Positions 35,631 to 47,186 of a stretch of 64,000 bases of DNA are shown piece after piece. Numbering within the stretch: the first letter of the stretch is position 1; every line of letters begins with the position of its first letter. A program made the position numbers and the translations under genes. The notes below the pieces were generated by a model, which saw only the letters and a list, made by a program, of their open reading frames with translations, ran no database searches and was not told the DNA's origin. This DNA is from CAWAHD01 sp963781785 (GTDB taxonomy: Bacteria; Planctomycetota; Planctomycetia; Isosphaerales; Isosphaeraceae): contig CAWAHD010000002.1 in assembly GCA_963781785.1 (NCBI GenBank), forward strand, positions 1,860,001-1,924,000, written 5' to 3'.

Positions 35631-36118
35631 ATGACCCAGACCACACGCACCACATCGCCAACCAGCCACGCAATTGGCAACGCCCTCCTGGTGGGAGCGG
35701 CGCTCCTCTGGGCGCGGGTCTCTTGATTCAGCGAGGGCGCCTGACTTGGCCGCCATACCCCTTGCTCTCCGGCCTTTCGACCCTGGCGGGTTGCCTGGCC
35801 CTCGTCGGTCCCTTGATCCTCTACCGCTCCGGAAAGATTGACGGAAGCCTGGGGGAGCTCCTGTGGCTGGCCGGCGGTCTGATAGTCTGGGCCTTCGACA
35901 TCGACGGAGTTATCCAAGGGAAATGGCGCACCATCCACTGGGCCACTCCCCTCCACGAGCGAACAATGGGACTGGCCATCCTGGCGATGCTTCTAGCCGG
36001 GTGGAAGTGCGGCCTCGCCGATTGGAACTGGTCCTGGACCAATGTGACCGGCTGGGTGCTCAGCACTTTCTGGGTCGGCATGGCATTCTGCTCGTGGTTC
36101 CTGAGCAATTATTCGTGA
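35631..36118 (+). CDS. small polytopic membrane protein (probable frameshift near its N-terminus)
   Basis: The ATG at 35631 gives MTQTTRTTSPTSHAIGNALL, then VGAALLWA, and stops; the next frame, entered near 35716, continues GLLIQRGRLTWPPYPLLSG. One superfluous base explains the break. The joined protein of about 160 residues has four or five hydrophobic segments (LSTLAGCLALVGPLILYRSG, LLWLAGGLIVWAFDIDGVI, TMGLAILAMLLAGWKCGL, VTGWVLSTFWVGMAFCSWFL). No family was recognised. It lies between the adaptor genes and the kinase gene on the same strand. Confidence 0.55.
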
Positions 36119-36405
36119 ACCAGCCTGGGTGTGGACAGGTGTGAAAGGCCGGCCGTACGCACGCCCCCTCCCCCTGTCAGGACGGGTCAGGCGAGGCACC
36201 TTGTGGTCGAACGCTAGCCTCATTTCCGGCCCCGATAACCGTGAAGCAGCCATTGCCACCGGCCGTCATCGCGGCGGGATCGCAGGCGGTTCTACGAGAA
36301 ACAGAATCCGACAGGTTCCCACAACACGAAGAGCCGCCAGCCCGTCCTTAGCTGGCACTTCAAGGCTTGTTTTCAATCCGTCGCGAATTGGTTTAGAATT
36401 CTCGA

Positions 36406-39400
36406 ATGGACACCCAGCGCAACCTTCTCTTCGGGGTCGTCGCGTTTCAGAGCGGCGCGGTCGACGCGGATTGCCTTGCCGATACCTGCGCGGCCTGGAT
36501 CAAAGAGCCCGCCCAACCGATGGCCGACTTGTTCGTCGCGCGGGGGCTCTTGACGCTCGAGAAGAGAACCGAGATCGAGGAGGTCGTGGCGCAGGAGCTG
36601 GCGTGCCACGGAGGCGATCCGCGGACAACGCTGGAGGCGACCATCGACGGCCGGTCGCTGGAGGTGATGGGCAAGGTCCCCGGGGCTGGCCCCGCGCTCA
36701 AGCTCGACAGAAGGCTGGGGCCGCTCTCGGGACGTGACGGGCAAGTCGCGGTGGGAATCCTCGCGCAGGGTGAGACGACGACTCGCCAGCGGTACACGCT
36801 GACCCAGCTCTACGCCAACGGAGGCATCGGCCGGGTCTGGCTGGCCAAGGACGGCGCCTTGGGACGCCAGATCGCGCTCAAGGAACTGCACCCCGACCAC
36901 GTCCAGAACACGAGCGCCTGTTCCCGGTTCCTCTATGAGGCCAAGATCACCGCCCAGCTCGAGCATCCCGGGATCGTCCCGGTGTATGAGCAGGGAGAGG
37001 GCCAGACGCCGTATTACACGATGCGGTTCGTGCGGGGCGCACGCTGAACGAGGCCAGCCGGGCTTATCACAAGAAGCGGGCCGCCGGAGAGGCCGATTCA
37101 CTGGGGATGGTCGAGCTCTTGACGTCGTTTGTGGGAGTTTGCCACGCCGTGGCCTACGCCCATTCGCGGGGGATCATCCACCGCGACTTGAAGGGCCAGA
37201 ACGTAGTCCTGGGCGACTTCGGCGAAGTGATCGTCCTCGACTGGGGCCTGGCCAAGCGGGTGGCCGTGGACGGGCTGCGCGGCGGGAGTCCGACGGCCGA
37301 GGTCGCCGCATCGCCCTCAAATCACCCTCACGCCTCGGACGCGCTCACGTGCCCACCCGCCGGCGACGGTGCCAGCCTTGGCCACGACTCGAGCACCGGA
37401 AATGGTTTCGGCGAAAGCGACGACACGACGTATCGCGGCGATGCCCGCCTCGGCGCCGGCCATGACGTGGAGCGTGAGTCAGGAGCTGGGTTGGAATGAA
37501 CCATCCAGGGCCAGGTGCTGGGCACGCCCGCCTACATGGCCCCCGAGCAGGCGCAGGGACGGCACGACCAGGTCGATCAGCGGACCGACGTCTCCGGCCT
37601 GGGGGCGATCCTTTACGAGATCCTCACCGGCCGGCCCCCGTTCGTTGCCTCCAAGACTTCGGAAGTGATCCGCAAGGTCTACCAGGAGGCCCCGACCGCA
37701 CCACGGCAGATCGTCGGCACGATCGCGCCGGCCATCGAGGCGATCTGTCTCAAGGCGTTGCGGAAGGAGCGAGCGGAGCGCTATGCTTCGGCGTCGGAGC
37801 TGGCGCAGGAGGTGCAGCGCCATCTGGCCGACGAGCCGGTGCACGCTTACCCCGAGCCCTGGGCGCGACGTGTCATCCGGTGGGCGCGGCGGCACAGGAC
37901 AGCCGTCTCGGCCGCCGCCGGACTGCTGGTCGCCGCGACCATCACCCTGGCAATCAGCACTGCGCTCATCGTCCGCGAAAGGAACGAGGCTCAACGTCAA
38001 AGGAACCTGGCGCGAATTCAGAAACACGAGGCCGAGATCCAGAAGAACGAGGCCGAGATTCAGGGCCAGCAGGCACGCGAGGCCGTCCATCTATTAACCA
38101 AGGGCGCCGATATCGCGCTCGACGATCAGCTCGACCCGCTTCAGAAGGAGTTCCTCGAGAACGCGCTGGCTTATTACGAGAAGTTTACCGGCCGCGTCGC
38201 CGGCGACCGGGCGGTCCGGCTGGAGCACGGCCGGACCTACCAGCAGATGGGGAACATCCAGCGCAAGCTGGGACGGCTCGGGGAGTCAGAAGCGGCCTAT
38301 CGCCGGGCGATAGAAATTCTCGATCCGCTGACGGGTGCCGCAGGTGTGGGACGAGATGCGACGCGTGACCTGGCACGGACGCGCACCCTGCTCGCTGATC
38401 TGCTCGTGAGGCGCGGCGGCGACACGGGCCAGGCCGCAATGCTCTATCGCCGGGCACTTGATGCCCAGCAGGCGATGGCGAGCGATCGGCAAGACCCCGC
38501 ATTCACTGCCCTTGATCGTTTGTACCTGGGCCAGACCAAGAAGAACCAGGCCGACCTGCTGCGGCTGGATGGCCGGTTCACCGAGGCCAGGCCCGTGTAT
38601 GAGCAGGCGGTCACCGTGATCGATCAGGCGCGGATTGCCGAGCCCAAGCACGTCGCCATCCGCACCGAGCTGGCGCTGGCTCTTGACGCACTGGGCTGGA
38701 TCCACCGTGAGCTCGGCGACCTCGCGGAGGCCGAAGCCGACTATCGCCGCGCCTTGGAGCTGCTCGAGCCGTTGGTCGCCGAATTCCCCACCGTACCCCG
38801 CCATCGCCAGGTGCTGGCGAAGGCGTGCAACAGCCTGGGACTGATCGAAGACACCACGGGCCGCCTGGCCGACGCCGAAGGCCACTTCCGTCGCGAGCTG
38901 CTCCAGGTGGAGCGGCTGGTTCAAGACTTCCCGGACCGCCCCGAGCATCGCCGCGAGCTGGCGCGAACCGTGATGAACCTCGGCAACGTGCTCAGCAGCC
39001 AGAACCGCAAGGTGGACGCCGAGCCATTCCTCCGCCGCGCTATCGAGGTCAACACGGCCATTTCCGCCCAGAATCCCCGCGATGTCCAGATCCGGCTCGA
39101 CCTGGCCAAGGCCCATCACAACCTGGGCGAGCTCCTGAACACCAGGGGCGACGCTCGCCAAGCATTGCCCTGTTACCTCAAGTCGCGAGCGATCGCCGAG
39201 GCACTCGTCAAGGAGTTTCCCGACAAGCCTCAGTACCGTGACCAGTTGGCAAGCACTCTTCTCAATCTGGTCCTGGCCCGAGTGGTCACCCACGCTGGTG
39301 CCGACAGCACGGTCGCGCAACTCGGCGCGACCGCTCGACTCGCAATCACCTCTCTCGCGCCGTCGTCCTGCTCCGCGAAGCGATCGACGCCAGCCCGAAG

Positions 39401-39499
39401 CTCGCCGAAAAGGTCAAAGCCGACCCCGATATCCAGGCCCTCAAGTCGCGACCGGAGTTCCAGACGATCATGAACATCCTGGTCGACGTGGGAGGGTGA
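36406..39499 (+). CDS. Ser/Thr protein kinase with TM segment and C-terminal TPR repeats (two frameshifts, one in-frame TGA)
   Basis: A Hanks-type kinase of about 1030 residues. N-terminal part: about 120 residues (ADLFVARGLLTLEKRTEIEE), then the kinase domain with GGIGRVWLAKD, the catalytic Lys in QIALKELHPD, HRDLKGQNVVLGDFGE, DWGLAK in place of DFG, and GTPAYMAPEQAQG. A membrane segment (AVSAAAGLLVAATITLAIST) precedes about 12 TPR-like units (ESEAAYRRAIEILDPL, AEADYRRALELLEPLVAEFP). The frame breaks near 37040 and near 39340, where the next frame gives AVVLLREAIDASPKLAEKVK. A TGA at 37497-37499 interrupts the activation segment just before TIQGQVLGTPAYM. Such kinase-TPR proteins are numerous in planctomycetes; substrates are unknown. 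Confidence 0.85.
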
Positions 39500-39707
39500 C
39501 CCTGGACTCACGAGAAGCCGCGCGGGCAGCGCCGCGGCGCAGTGATCCTTGACGGCCTTGGCGGCGATGATTAGCTTCGATCATAATGGGATGGCGCATC
39601 GTCCGCCCTGTGTTGGAGTGCGGCTCATCCCAGGGCGGATTCGCTATTTCAATCTGTCATCCGCATCCATCCCGTTGGAAGCATGTTCAGCCCGAGGAGT
39701 TTTATCC

Positions 39708-40544
39708 GTGGCGACTGATCAGAGAACGAGCACCGCCCTTCCCGGGACCACACCAGTCGAGCCAGCCATCGAGAATGAACTGCCGACTTATCGTGCAATC
39801 AGCAAGCAGGCGATTTTCAGCGTGGCATGCGGCTCTCTTGCCGTCTGCAGTTTCGCGCATTCCGCCTTCTTCGTATTCTCCTTCCTCGCCATCGGATTGG
39901 GCATCCTGGCTCAACGGGCGATCCGGCGTTATCCGGACATGCTCACCGGCTCCGGCCTCGCCAATGCGGGAATCGCCTTGGGGCTCGTCTTCGGATTGAT
40001 CTCGGGCACGGTCTCCGCGGTGCAGTACTTCGTGCGGCTGCGGCAAGCCGAGGAGTATGCCAAAAAGTATGCCGAGGTCCTGAAATCGCCCAGTCTGGGT
40101 GATGTCCTCTGGTACAATACCCATCCGGATATCAGGAAAGAAAAGACCGGCGCCCAGCTTCTTCAGGAACACGAGAGCCGGCCAAAAGAGCGGCAAATGA
40201 TGGAAGCGAAAATGGGACCGCTTGCCCAGTTGATCGAGCTTCGAAAACGGTTGGCAGCGTCAAAATCTGAAGATATCCACTTCGTCAAGATCGAAGGTGT
40301 GGGAGAAGACGACGGCCACGGGTTGGAGATGCAGATTTACGCAGCAGCTCTTTACGAGGTGAACGGTCCCGGGAACAAGGATTTCCCTGAGAAGACGCAA
40401 TACGCTCTTGCGATCATCAAGGCGAGGCCCGTGGGTCGAGAATACGAGTGGTGGACCCAGAGCGTCCAGTTTCCGTATCAACCCCAGACCTACGTGGCGC
40501 CCGTGGCACCCGTGGACGACGGCCACGGCCACGGCGCCCACTGA
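39708..40544 (+). CDS. DUF4190-like membrane protein with a cytoplasmic or periplasmic C-terminal domain
   Basis: A 278-residue protein from the GTG at 39708, chosen because GAGGAG lies just upstream; earlier in-frame starts lack a site. Two hydrophobic segments form a DUF4190-like domain (AIFSVACGSLAVCSFAHSAF, FVFSFLAIGLGILAQRAIRR; then GSGLANAGIALGLVFGLISG). The second half is hydrophilic, with a helical stretch (AEEYAKKYAEVLKSPSLGDV) and a His/Gly-rich C-terminus (DDGHGHGAH) that might bind metal. No close family was recognised for the second half. It lies between the kinase gene and pckG on the same strand. Confidence 0.7.
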   Translation: MATDQRTSTALPGTTPVEPAIENELPTYRAISKQAIFSVACGSLAVCSFAHSAFFVFSFLAIGLGILAQRAIRRYPDMLTGSGLANAGIALGLVFGLISGTVSAVQYFVRLRQAEEYAKKYAEVLKSPSLGDVLWYNTHPDIRKEKTGAQLLQEHESRPKERQMMEAKMGPLAQLIELRKRLAASKSEDIHFVKIEGVGEDDGHGLEMQIYAAALYEVNGPGNKDFPEKTQYALAIIKARPVGREYEWWTQSVQFPYQPQTYVAPVAPVDDGHGHGAH

Positions 40545-40702
40545 TCCACAAATCGACCCGTCCCAAAAGCTGGATTTCGCCGCCGGGTGCGATGTGGGAA
40601 GATCGTGTGCACCCTCGGTCTTCGACGACGATCCCAGTCTCGCCGATGTCACCAACCGGGCCGAATCGAGCGACCCGGTCTTGGCCTTGGGAGGGACCCG
40701 GC

Positions 40703-42577
<1,875 letters not shown>

Positions 42578-42654
42578 GCATTAGCTGAACTGGCGCTCGC
42601 AAGAGACCGCCGGTTTCTGTCCGTTTGCATTCGCAAAGCCGTTGCGCGCTCCAT

Positions 42655-43056
42655 TCACGGAGCATAGGTCGAGAAACAATGCTCGGTTTCCCAGACCACT
42701 ACTTCGACAACCGGCAGGCCCGATCGCTGGGCATGCTCAAAGATCAGCCGCGCAATGTTCTCCGCAGTCGGATTGCAGTCCATGACAAACACCCGCTCGC
42801 CCCGCTCGATGAGCACCGGAAGCAGCGGGTCATCGCGGCAGAGCAGCATGTTGTGGTCGAGATTCTCATCGATCCAGAGCTGGACCTTCGTCTTGATGTC
42901 GGCAAAATCGACTAACATCCCTCGCTTGTCGAGCACCGGACCCTCCAGTGCGATCACCGCCCGGCCGTTATGCCCATGAAGGTGGCGGCATCTTCCTTCG
43001 TACTGAAGCAGGCGATGCCCATAGCAAAACTCGATTTCTCGTGTCACTCGGAACAT
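42655..43056 (-). CDS. queD: 6-pyruvoyl-tetrahydropterin synthase / 6-carboxy-tetrahydropterin synthase family (QueD)
   Basis: A 133-residue T-fold enzyme. It has the zinc-binding histidines in CYGHRLLQ and HLHGHNGRA, and the catalytic cysteine in the C-x3-H-G-H type motif of QueD (EGRCRHLHGHN). The middle (LVDFADIKTKVQLWIDENLD, LDHNMLLCRDD), PTAENIARLIFE and the C-terminal WETEHCFSTY also match. QueD makes 6-carboxy-tetrahydropterin from dihydroneopterin triphosphate in queuosine synthesis, supplying the route to QueC (3420-4085 here). A pterin-synthase role is the alternative; the Cys-bearing motif and short length favour QueD. Confidence 0.88.
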   Translation of the reverse strand: MFRVTREIEFCYGHRLLQYEGRCRHLHGHNGRAVIALEGPVLDKRGMLVDFADIKTKVQLWIDENLDHNMLLCRDDPLLPVLIERGERVFVMDCNPTAENIARLIFEHAQRSGLPVVEVVVWETEHCFSTYAP

Positions 43057-43541
43057 GATCGTGGCTGCTCACGCCTCCGTTAGAACCGGTCGATTGTGTC
43101 CACTCCCGGAGACAAAGCCCGGACGAAACCTCCCAGGTGCGTCCAGCCCCGCCCAGCACGCCGGGAGCAGACACTCGATCAATCACGCTACGATCCCGCG
43201 GCCATTCGAGCAAGCCGGGCTCGGCGGAACCTGCGGTGCGGCTTGGCCGGCTATGGCCAGGTGGACACACTTGGCCTGCGGATGCGACGTCAGCGAATTC
43301 CGATGCCGGAGACTCCGAAGGGAATCGAAGGAACTGTCAAAGACCGCCGACCTTTGATGTGGTAGTATGACCGGTGCGTCATGCCAGTTAGAGATCAAAA
43401 TGCGCGATTCTTGACCCTGCGGCGCAATGCGGTCTTGAGCGCCCGTAAACGGCGAGACTGGGACCGCCCGATGACGTAGCGAAGGCTAGAAAGCCGTCGA
43501 GGGGCCGGCGAGTGAACCGCGAGGAGGAAGGACCCTGATCG
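43057..43541. other. intergenic stretch, nothing recognised
   Basis: About 485 bases between queD and a small frameshifted gene. Open frames here are Arg/Pro-rich and not protein-like. The last 20 bases contain a strong Shine-Dalgarno site (GAGGAGGAAGG) for the next gene. Confidence 0.5.
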
Positions 43542-43854
43542 ATGGAACAATCACGGTCAAAAGGCCCGACATATTACGTGCTCAGAGGAAGGATCCCCGT
43601 GCTGGAGCCGAACCACTTGGCTTGGTGCGAGTGGTTTGAGACAGCTGGTCGCTCGGAGCGAACTGTCAGGCGTCGTCGTCATCGACACATTTTTCCTCGG
43701 TAGTGACCACGGATCGGGAACGGATCGAGCGCCGCTACTGTTTCACACCTACATCGACGGCGGTCCTCGGGGCGGAAGCCACTGGCTCGAGCCGACGTGG
43801 CACCTGGCAGAGAAACGACACCTTCAGGTCGTCGCTGACGAGCAGAATTCTTGA
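43542..43854 (+). CDS. small hypothetical protein, about 104 residues (one frameshift)
   Basis: The ATG at 43542 follows GAGGAGGAAGG. The first frame reads SRSKGPTYYVLRGRIPVLEP, then NHLAWCEWFETAGR, and breaks near 43645; the next frame continues VARSELSGVVVIDTFFLGSD and HGSGTDRAPLLFHTYIDGGP. Joined, these match the layout of small proteins often seen in phages and bacterial accessory DNA ('YYVL-x-PVPEPDLLxWARWFET ... VSTVFLGLDH ... PLLFETM-xxGG'). That group has no known function; its chief residues are aromatic and acidic. It is 60 bases upstream of the Nif3-like gene. Confidence 0.6.
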
Positions 43855-43914
43855 TCGTGGCCGCAGTCGTCATCATCGCGGAGGAAGTTGGTGCCGCAAA
43901 CCGACTAATGAAGA

Positions 43915-45096
43915 ATGACAACAGTTGCGGATGTGACCGGCTGGCTTGAGGACTTCGCCCCTGGCCGACTGGCCGAGCCCTGGGACAATGTCGGTCTGCT
44001 CTGGGGAGACCCGGCCCAGCCGGTCGATCGAGTCATGACCTGCTTGACCGTCACCCATGCGACGGCTGCCGAGGCAATCGAGGAGCGATCCCAACTGATC
44101 GTCAGCCACCACCCAGTTCTCTTTCGCGCGGTCAAGCGAATCCGCGCCGACTTGCCGGCGACCGGGCATTTATGGATGCTTGCGCGAGCCGGGATCGCAA
44201 TCGCCAGCCCGCACACGGCATTTGACAACGCGAACCAGGGCATCAACGACATCCTGTGTGCGAAGCTCGGCCTGGTCGACGTCAGGTCGCTACGGCCGGC
44301 AGGGGCGGCTGAGAAAGGATCGGCGGGATCGCCGCTCTCGTACAAGGTGGTTGTGTTCACGCCGGAACCCGATCGAGAGACCGTGAGCTCAGGTGCGTTC
44401 CGGGCGGGCGCGGGACGGATCGGTGCGTATGAAGAGTGTTCGTTCGCAATCCCCGGCGAAGGCACGTTCTTCGGTACCGACGCGGCCAATCCATCCGTCG
44501 GCGAGCGGGGGCGCCGTGAGACAGTCCGCGAGCTACGCCTGGAATTCGTCACGCCCGCAGCCCGGCTCGCCGCCGTGCTGGCGGCAATCCGCGCACATCA
44601 TTCTTACGAAGAGCCCGCGATCGACGTCTATTCGCTCCACCAGGCCGAGGCGGAAATGGAAACGTGCCCCGGAGCCGGGCGGATCGGCCGATTGGCACAG
44701 CCGTCCACCGCGGCCGAGCTTGCCGCGAGAGCGGGCCGGACGCTCGGGTGCACGGTCGTCGCATTGGCCGCCGATCCGAACCATCGCGTCGCGAGCGTGG
44801 CCGTCGCTTGCGGAGCCGGCGATGACTTTCTGAACGATGCGGCGGCCGCCGGCGCCGACCTCCTTCTGACCGGTGAAGCGCGGTTTCACCGCGCCATCGA
44901 GGCACGGGAACTGGGTATCGCCCTGCTGGTCGCGGGCCATCACGCGACCGAGCGACCCGGCGTCGAAGAACTGGCGGGGCGAATTGCCCGCGCGTTCCCG
45001 GCCCTCACCGTCTGGCCCAGCCAGGTGGAATGCGATCCATTCCTCGTCATCGACACGGACCGGCCGGCGCCTCGTTCCTCGCCGGCTCGATCCTGA
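43915..45096 (+). CDS. Nif3-like dinuclear metal centre protein (DUF34)
   Basis: A 393-residue member of the NIF3/YbgI/YqfO family, ring-forming proteins with a two-metal site. Metal ligands are in QLIVSHHPVLF (adjacent histidines), PHTAFDNANQGINDILC, and near the C-terminus TGEARFHRAIEARELGI and LLVAGHHATERPGVEELA. The middle insert of about 110 residues, with HHSYEEPAIDVYSL, is the YqfO-type domain found in longer bacterial members. The biological function of the family is not settled; GTP cyclohydrolase-like and scaffolding roles have been suggested. No frame break. It ends just before a minus-strand hypothetical gene. Confidence 0.93.
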   Translation: MTTVADVTGWLEDFAPGRLAEPWDNVGLLWGDPAQPVDRVMTCLTVTHATAAEAIEERSQLIVSHHPVLFRAVKRIRADLPATGHLWMLARAGIAIASPHTAFDNANQGINDILCAKLGLVDVRSLRPAGAAEKGSAGSPLSYKVVVFTPEPDRETVSSGAFRAGAGRIGAYEECSFAIPGEGTFFGTDAANPSVGERGRRETVRELRLEFVTPAARLAAVLAAIRAHHSYEEPAIDVYSLHQAEAEMETCPGAGRIGRLAQPSTAAELAARAGRTLGCTVVALAADPNHRVASVAVACGAGDDFLNDAAAAGADLLLTGEARFHRAIEARELGIALLVAGHHATERPGVEELAGRIARAFPALTVWPSQVECDPFLVIDTDRPAPRSSPARS

Positions 45097-45111
45097 TCTC
45101 GGCCAGCTCGC

Positions 45112-45504
45112 TCATTTCTTTTTCGACTTGGCAGGGGACTCCGGTGCGGCAGAGTCGTCGGTCTCGTCCTCGATTTCAACCTCGCTGTCAGTCGCGGCTT
45201 CCCCCTCGATTTCTTCCTCAGGCGAATCCGAGTCTCCCGCGCCGCTCTTCGTGCCCCGAGCCGTCGGTACAGCCAGATACATCTGATGCTCCCATTGCCC
45301 TGACCAGAACTGTCCGGTCCAGCGCTGCAACGAGATCGCACGAACCGTCGGGCGATCTTCGTCTCGAATCACCTCGCCCCACGCTCCGGTGTAGGCGGCG
45401 CGGACTTGCGAGGAACTCTCGCCGACGCAAAGTAACCGCTCGCCACTCGGCGCCAGGCAGGCCACGGCTCTCCAATCTTGAGCACCTATCGTTCCACTAC
45501 TCAT
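45112..45504 (-). CDS. hypothetical protein with an acidic C-terminal tail
   Basis: A 130-residue protein with a compact first part (DWRAVACLAPSGERLLCVGE, YTGAWGEVIRDEDRPTVRAI, LQRWTGQFWSGQWEHQMYLA) and a tail of about 45 residues rich in Glu, Asp and Ser (SPEEEIEGEAATDSEVEIED), ending KSKKK. The composition resembles a small DNA- or protein-binding accessory protein, but no family was recognised. It converges with the Nif3-like gene, 15 bases apart. Confidence 0.6.
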   Translation of the reverse strand: MSSGTIGAQDWRAVACLAPSGERLLCVGESSSQVRAAYTGAWGEVIRDEDRPTVRAISLQRWTGQFWSGQWEHQMYLAVPTARGTKSGAGDSDSPEEEIEGEAATDSEVEIEDETDDSAAPESPAKSKKK

Positions 45505-45930
45505 CGTCAGTTTGCTCCATTCCGGCGCGGGTGTATCCTGAGGGCGGAATCTGCGTTTTCGGCATCAACCGATTTCGTGGCGCCGGGACTTGATCTTCAA
45601 ACTCGGTCGGACTTAAAGCGTCGGCACGCACGACGGCTCGCGAAAAAAAGCTGACCGTCGCTAACCGGAAGGGCCAAGGCGGCCCGACCCGTCAATTGGC
45701 GGGAGAGCATGGTCGCCGGCTTGATCATCCCTCGAATTGAGCGCGTCCTACCGACCACCATCCTCATCATGAACTTACGCTGAATTGTACCGAGATCCCA
45801 CACTCCCGGCGAATGAAATCTAGAAAACTCCTCCGAAATCGTCGGCCCAAATCCGGCCGCGCCGACGCGCCAGCTCCGGCCGTCTCTCAGCCATGCGGAC
45901 GAAACTAGGAAGACTGCACAGGATAGCGAA
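45505..45930. other. intergenic stretch, nothing recognised
   Basis: About 425 bases upstream of the acidic-tail gene. Open frames are Ser/Arg-rich and not protein-like. Confidence 0.5.
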
Positions 45931-46935
45931 TCAGTGAGTATCTCCAAGTTTGAGAAGAACTTTACCTCGCCGGGCGATGATGCTGGCCTCGTGGGCGGCC
46001 GCTTTGATCTCGTCGAGTCGATAAGTCTTGCCGATTTCGGAGCGGAGGACGTTGTGGCGAATGAGCTGGGCGATTTCTCGGAACAGGAGCAGGATCGAAG
46101 GAATGGACCGCTCGCGCAGCCAGTGCCCGAGCCAGAAGCCTTCGATGACTCGCCGGCCGGAGATCACGAGCCGCGGATCGACCTGGATCGGCTCGGCGGA
46201 CAACGTTCCGTAAAGGATGAGCCGGCCGTTCGTGGCCAGGGACTGAAAGACGCCGGTGCCGGTTTCGCCGCCGACAGGGTCGATCGCGTATCGGACTCCA
46301 TCGCCGCCGGTGATCCGGCGGACTTGCTCGGCGATCGGTCCGTCCGAGGAGGAAATGACCGCGTCGCCGCCCAGTGCTTTGAGCTCGTCCAAGGCCTCGT
46401 GGCGGCGGACGAGGTTGAGGGTCTTGAAGCCGTCGTGACGGCCGAGTTGTATGATCATCCGGCCCAAGGTCGATCCCGCCGCCGACTGGAGCAGCCACTC
46501 TCCTTTCGGGACGGCCAAGATATGCCGCACCATGGCCAGCACGCTGGCGGGATTGACGTAAAAGGTCGCCGCCTGATCATCTGGGATGTCGTCCGGAAGC
46601 GGACGGGCCTGACGAGCTGGGACAACCGCAAATTCGGCCCAGTTTCCGCCCTCGGCGTTCATCACTACGACCCGCTTGCCCTCGAGGTTCAGCAAGCGGC
46701 CCAGGAGCCCCGGCCCGACTTGATCGACGATGCCGACTCCCTCGAACCCTGGAATCGACGGAAGCTTGGGCAGAACGCCATATCGACCTTCAACCACCAT
46801 CAAGTCTGACGGATTGATCGGACTGGCGATCATCCGGACCCGCACTTGTCCCGGCCCGGCTTGCGGGTCGGGCATCTCGCGAGCCGCCAAGACTTTGGCG
46901 GGCTCACCGAACGATTCAAAGACAGCAGCTTTCAT
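45931..46935 (-). CDS. zinc-independent quinone/enoyl reductase-like MDR oxidoreductase
   Basis: A 334-residue medium-chain dehydrogenase/reductase from the ATG at 46935 (MKAAVFESFGEPAKVL). It has SPINPSDLMVVEGRYG and PGFEGVGIVDQVGPG in the N-terminal GroES-like fold, LQSAAGSTLGRMIIQLGRH as NADP-binding loop, and GGDGVRYAIDPVGGETG. Structural and catalytic zinc ligands of the alcohol dehydrogenases are absent, so it belongs with quinone oxidoreductases or 2-enoyl thioester reductases. Substrate unknown. It is divergent from the sulfurtransferase gene at 47187. Confidence 0.88.
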   Translation of the reverse strand: MKAAVFESFGEPAKVLAAREMPDPQAGPGQVRVRMIASPINPSDLMVVEGRYGVLPKLPSIPGFEGVGIVDQVGPGLLGRLLNLEGKRVVVMNAEGGNWAEFAVVPARQARPLPDDIPDDQAATFYVNPASVLAMVRHILAVPKGEWLLQSAAGSTLGRMIIQLGRHDGFKTLNLVRRHEALDELKALGGDAVISSSDGPIAEQVRRITGGDGVRYAIDPVGGETGTGVFQSLATNGRLILYGTLSAEPIQVDPRLVISGRRVIEGFWLGHWLRERSIPSILLLFREIAQLIRHNVLRSEIGKTYRLDEIKAAAHEASIIARRGKVLLKLGDTH

Positions 46936-47186
46936 GAGAACTCTCACGATTCTTGGCGGCCGCCCATTGATAAGACCACGTAGGCCGGGGAAGCTGGAGA
47001 ATCCGCCAGCAGACTCGCCAATCTTAACGACCGACGAGGCCAAGTGCACCAAACGAATGGATTGCGCATACGTCTGGTCAGGCTAAGAGCCGGACCGGCA
47101 TCGGCTCGTCAGGCTGGATCGCCTGAACTACGGAATACCTCTGCCTGCCGTCCCATTCAAGGCGGAAACCTCCCGGGATAGAACCC

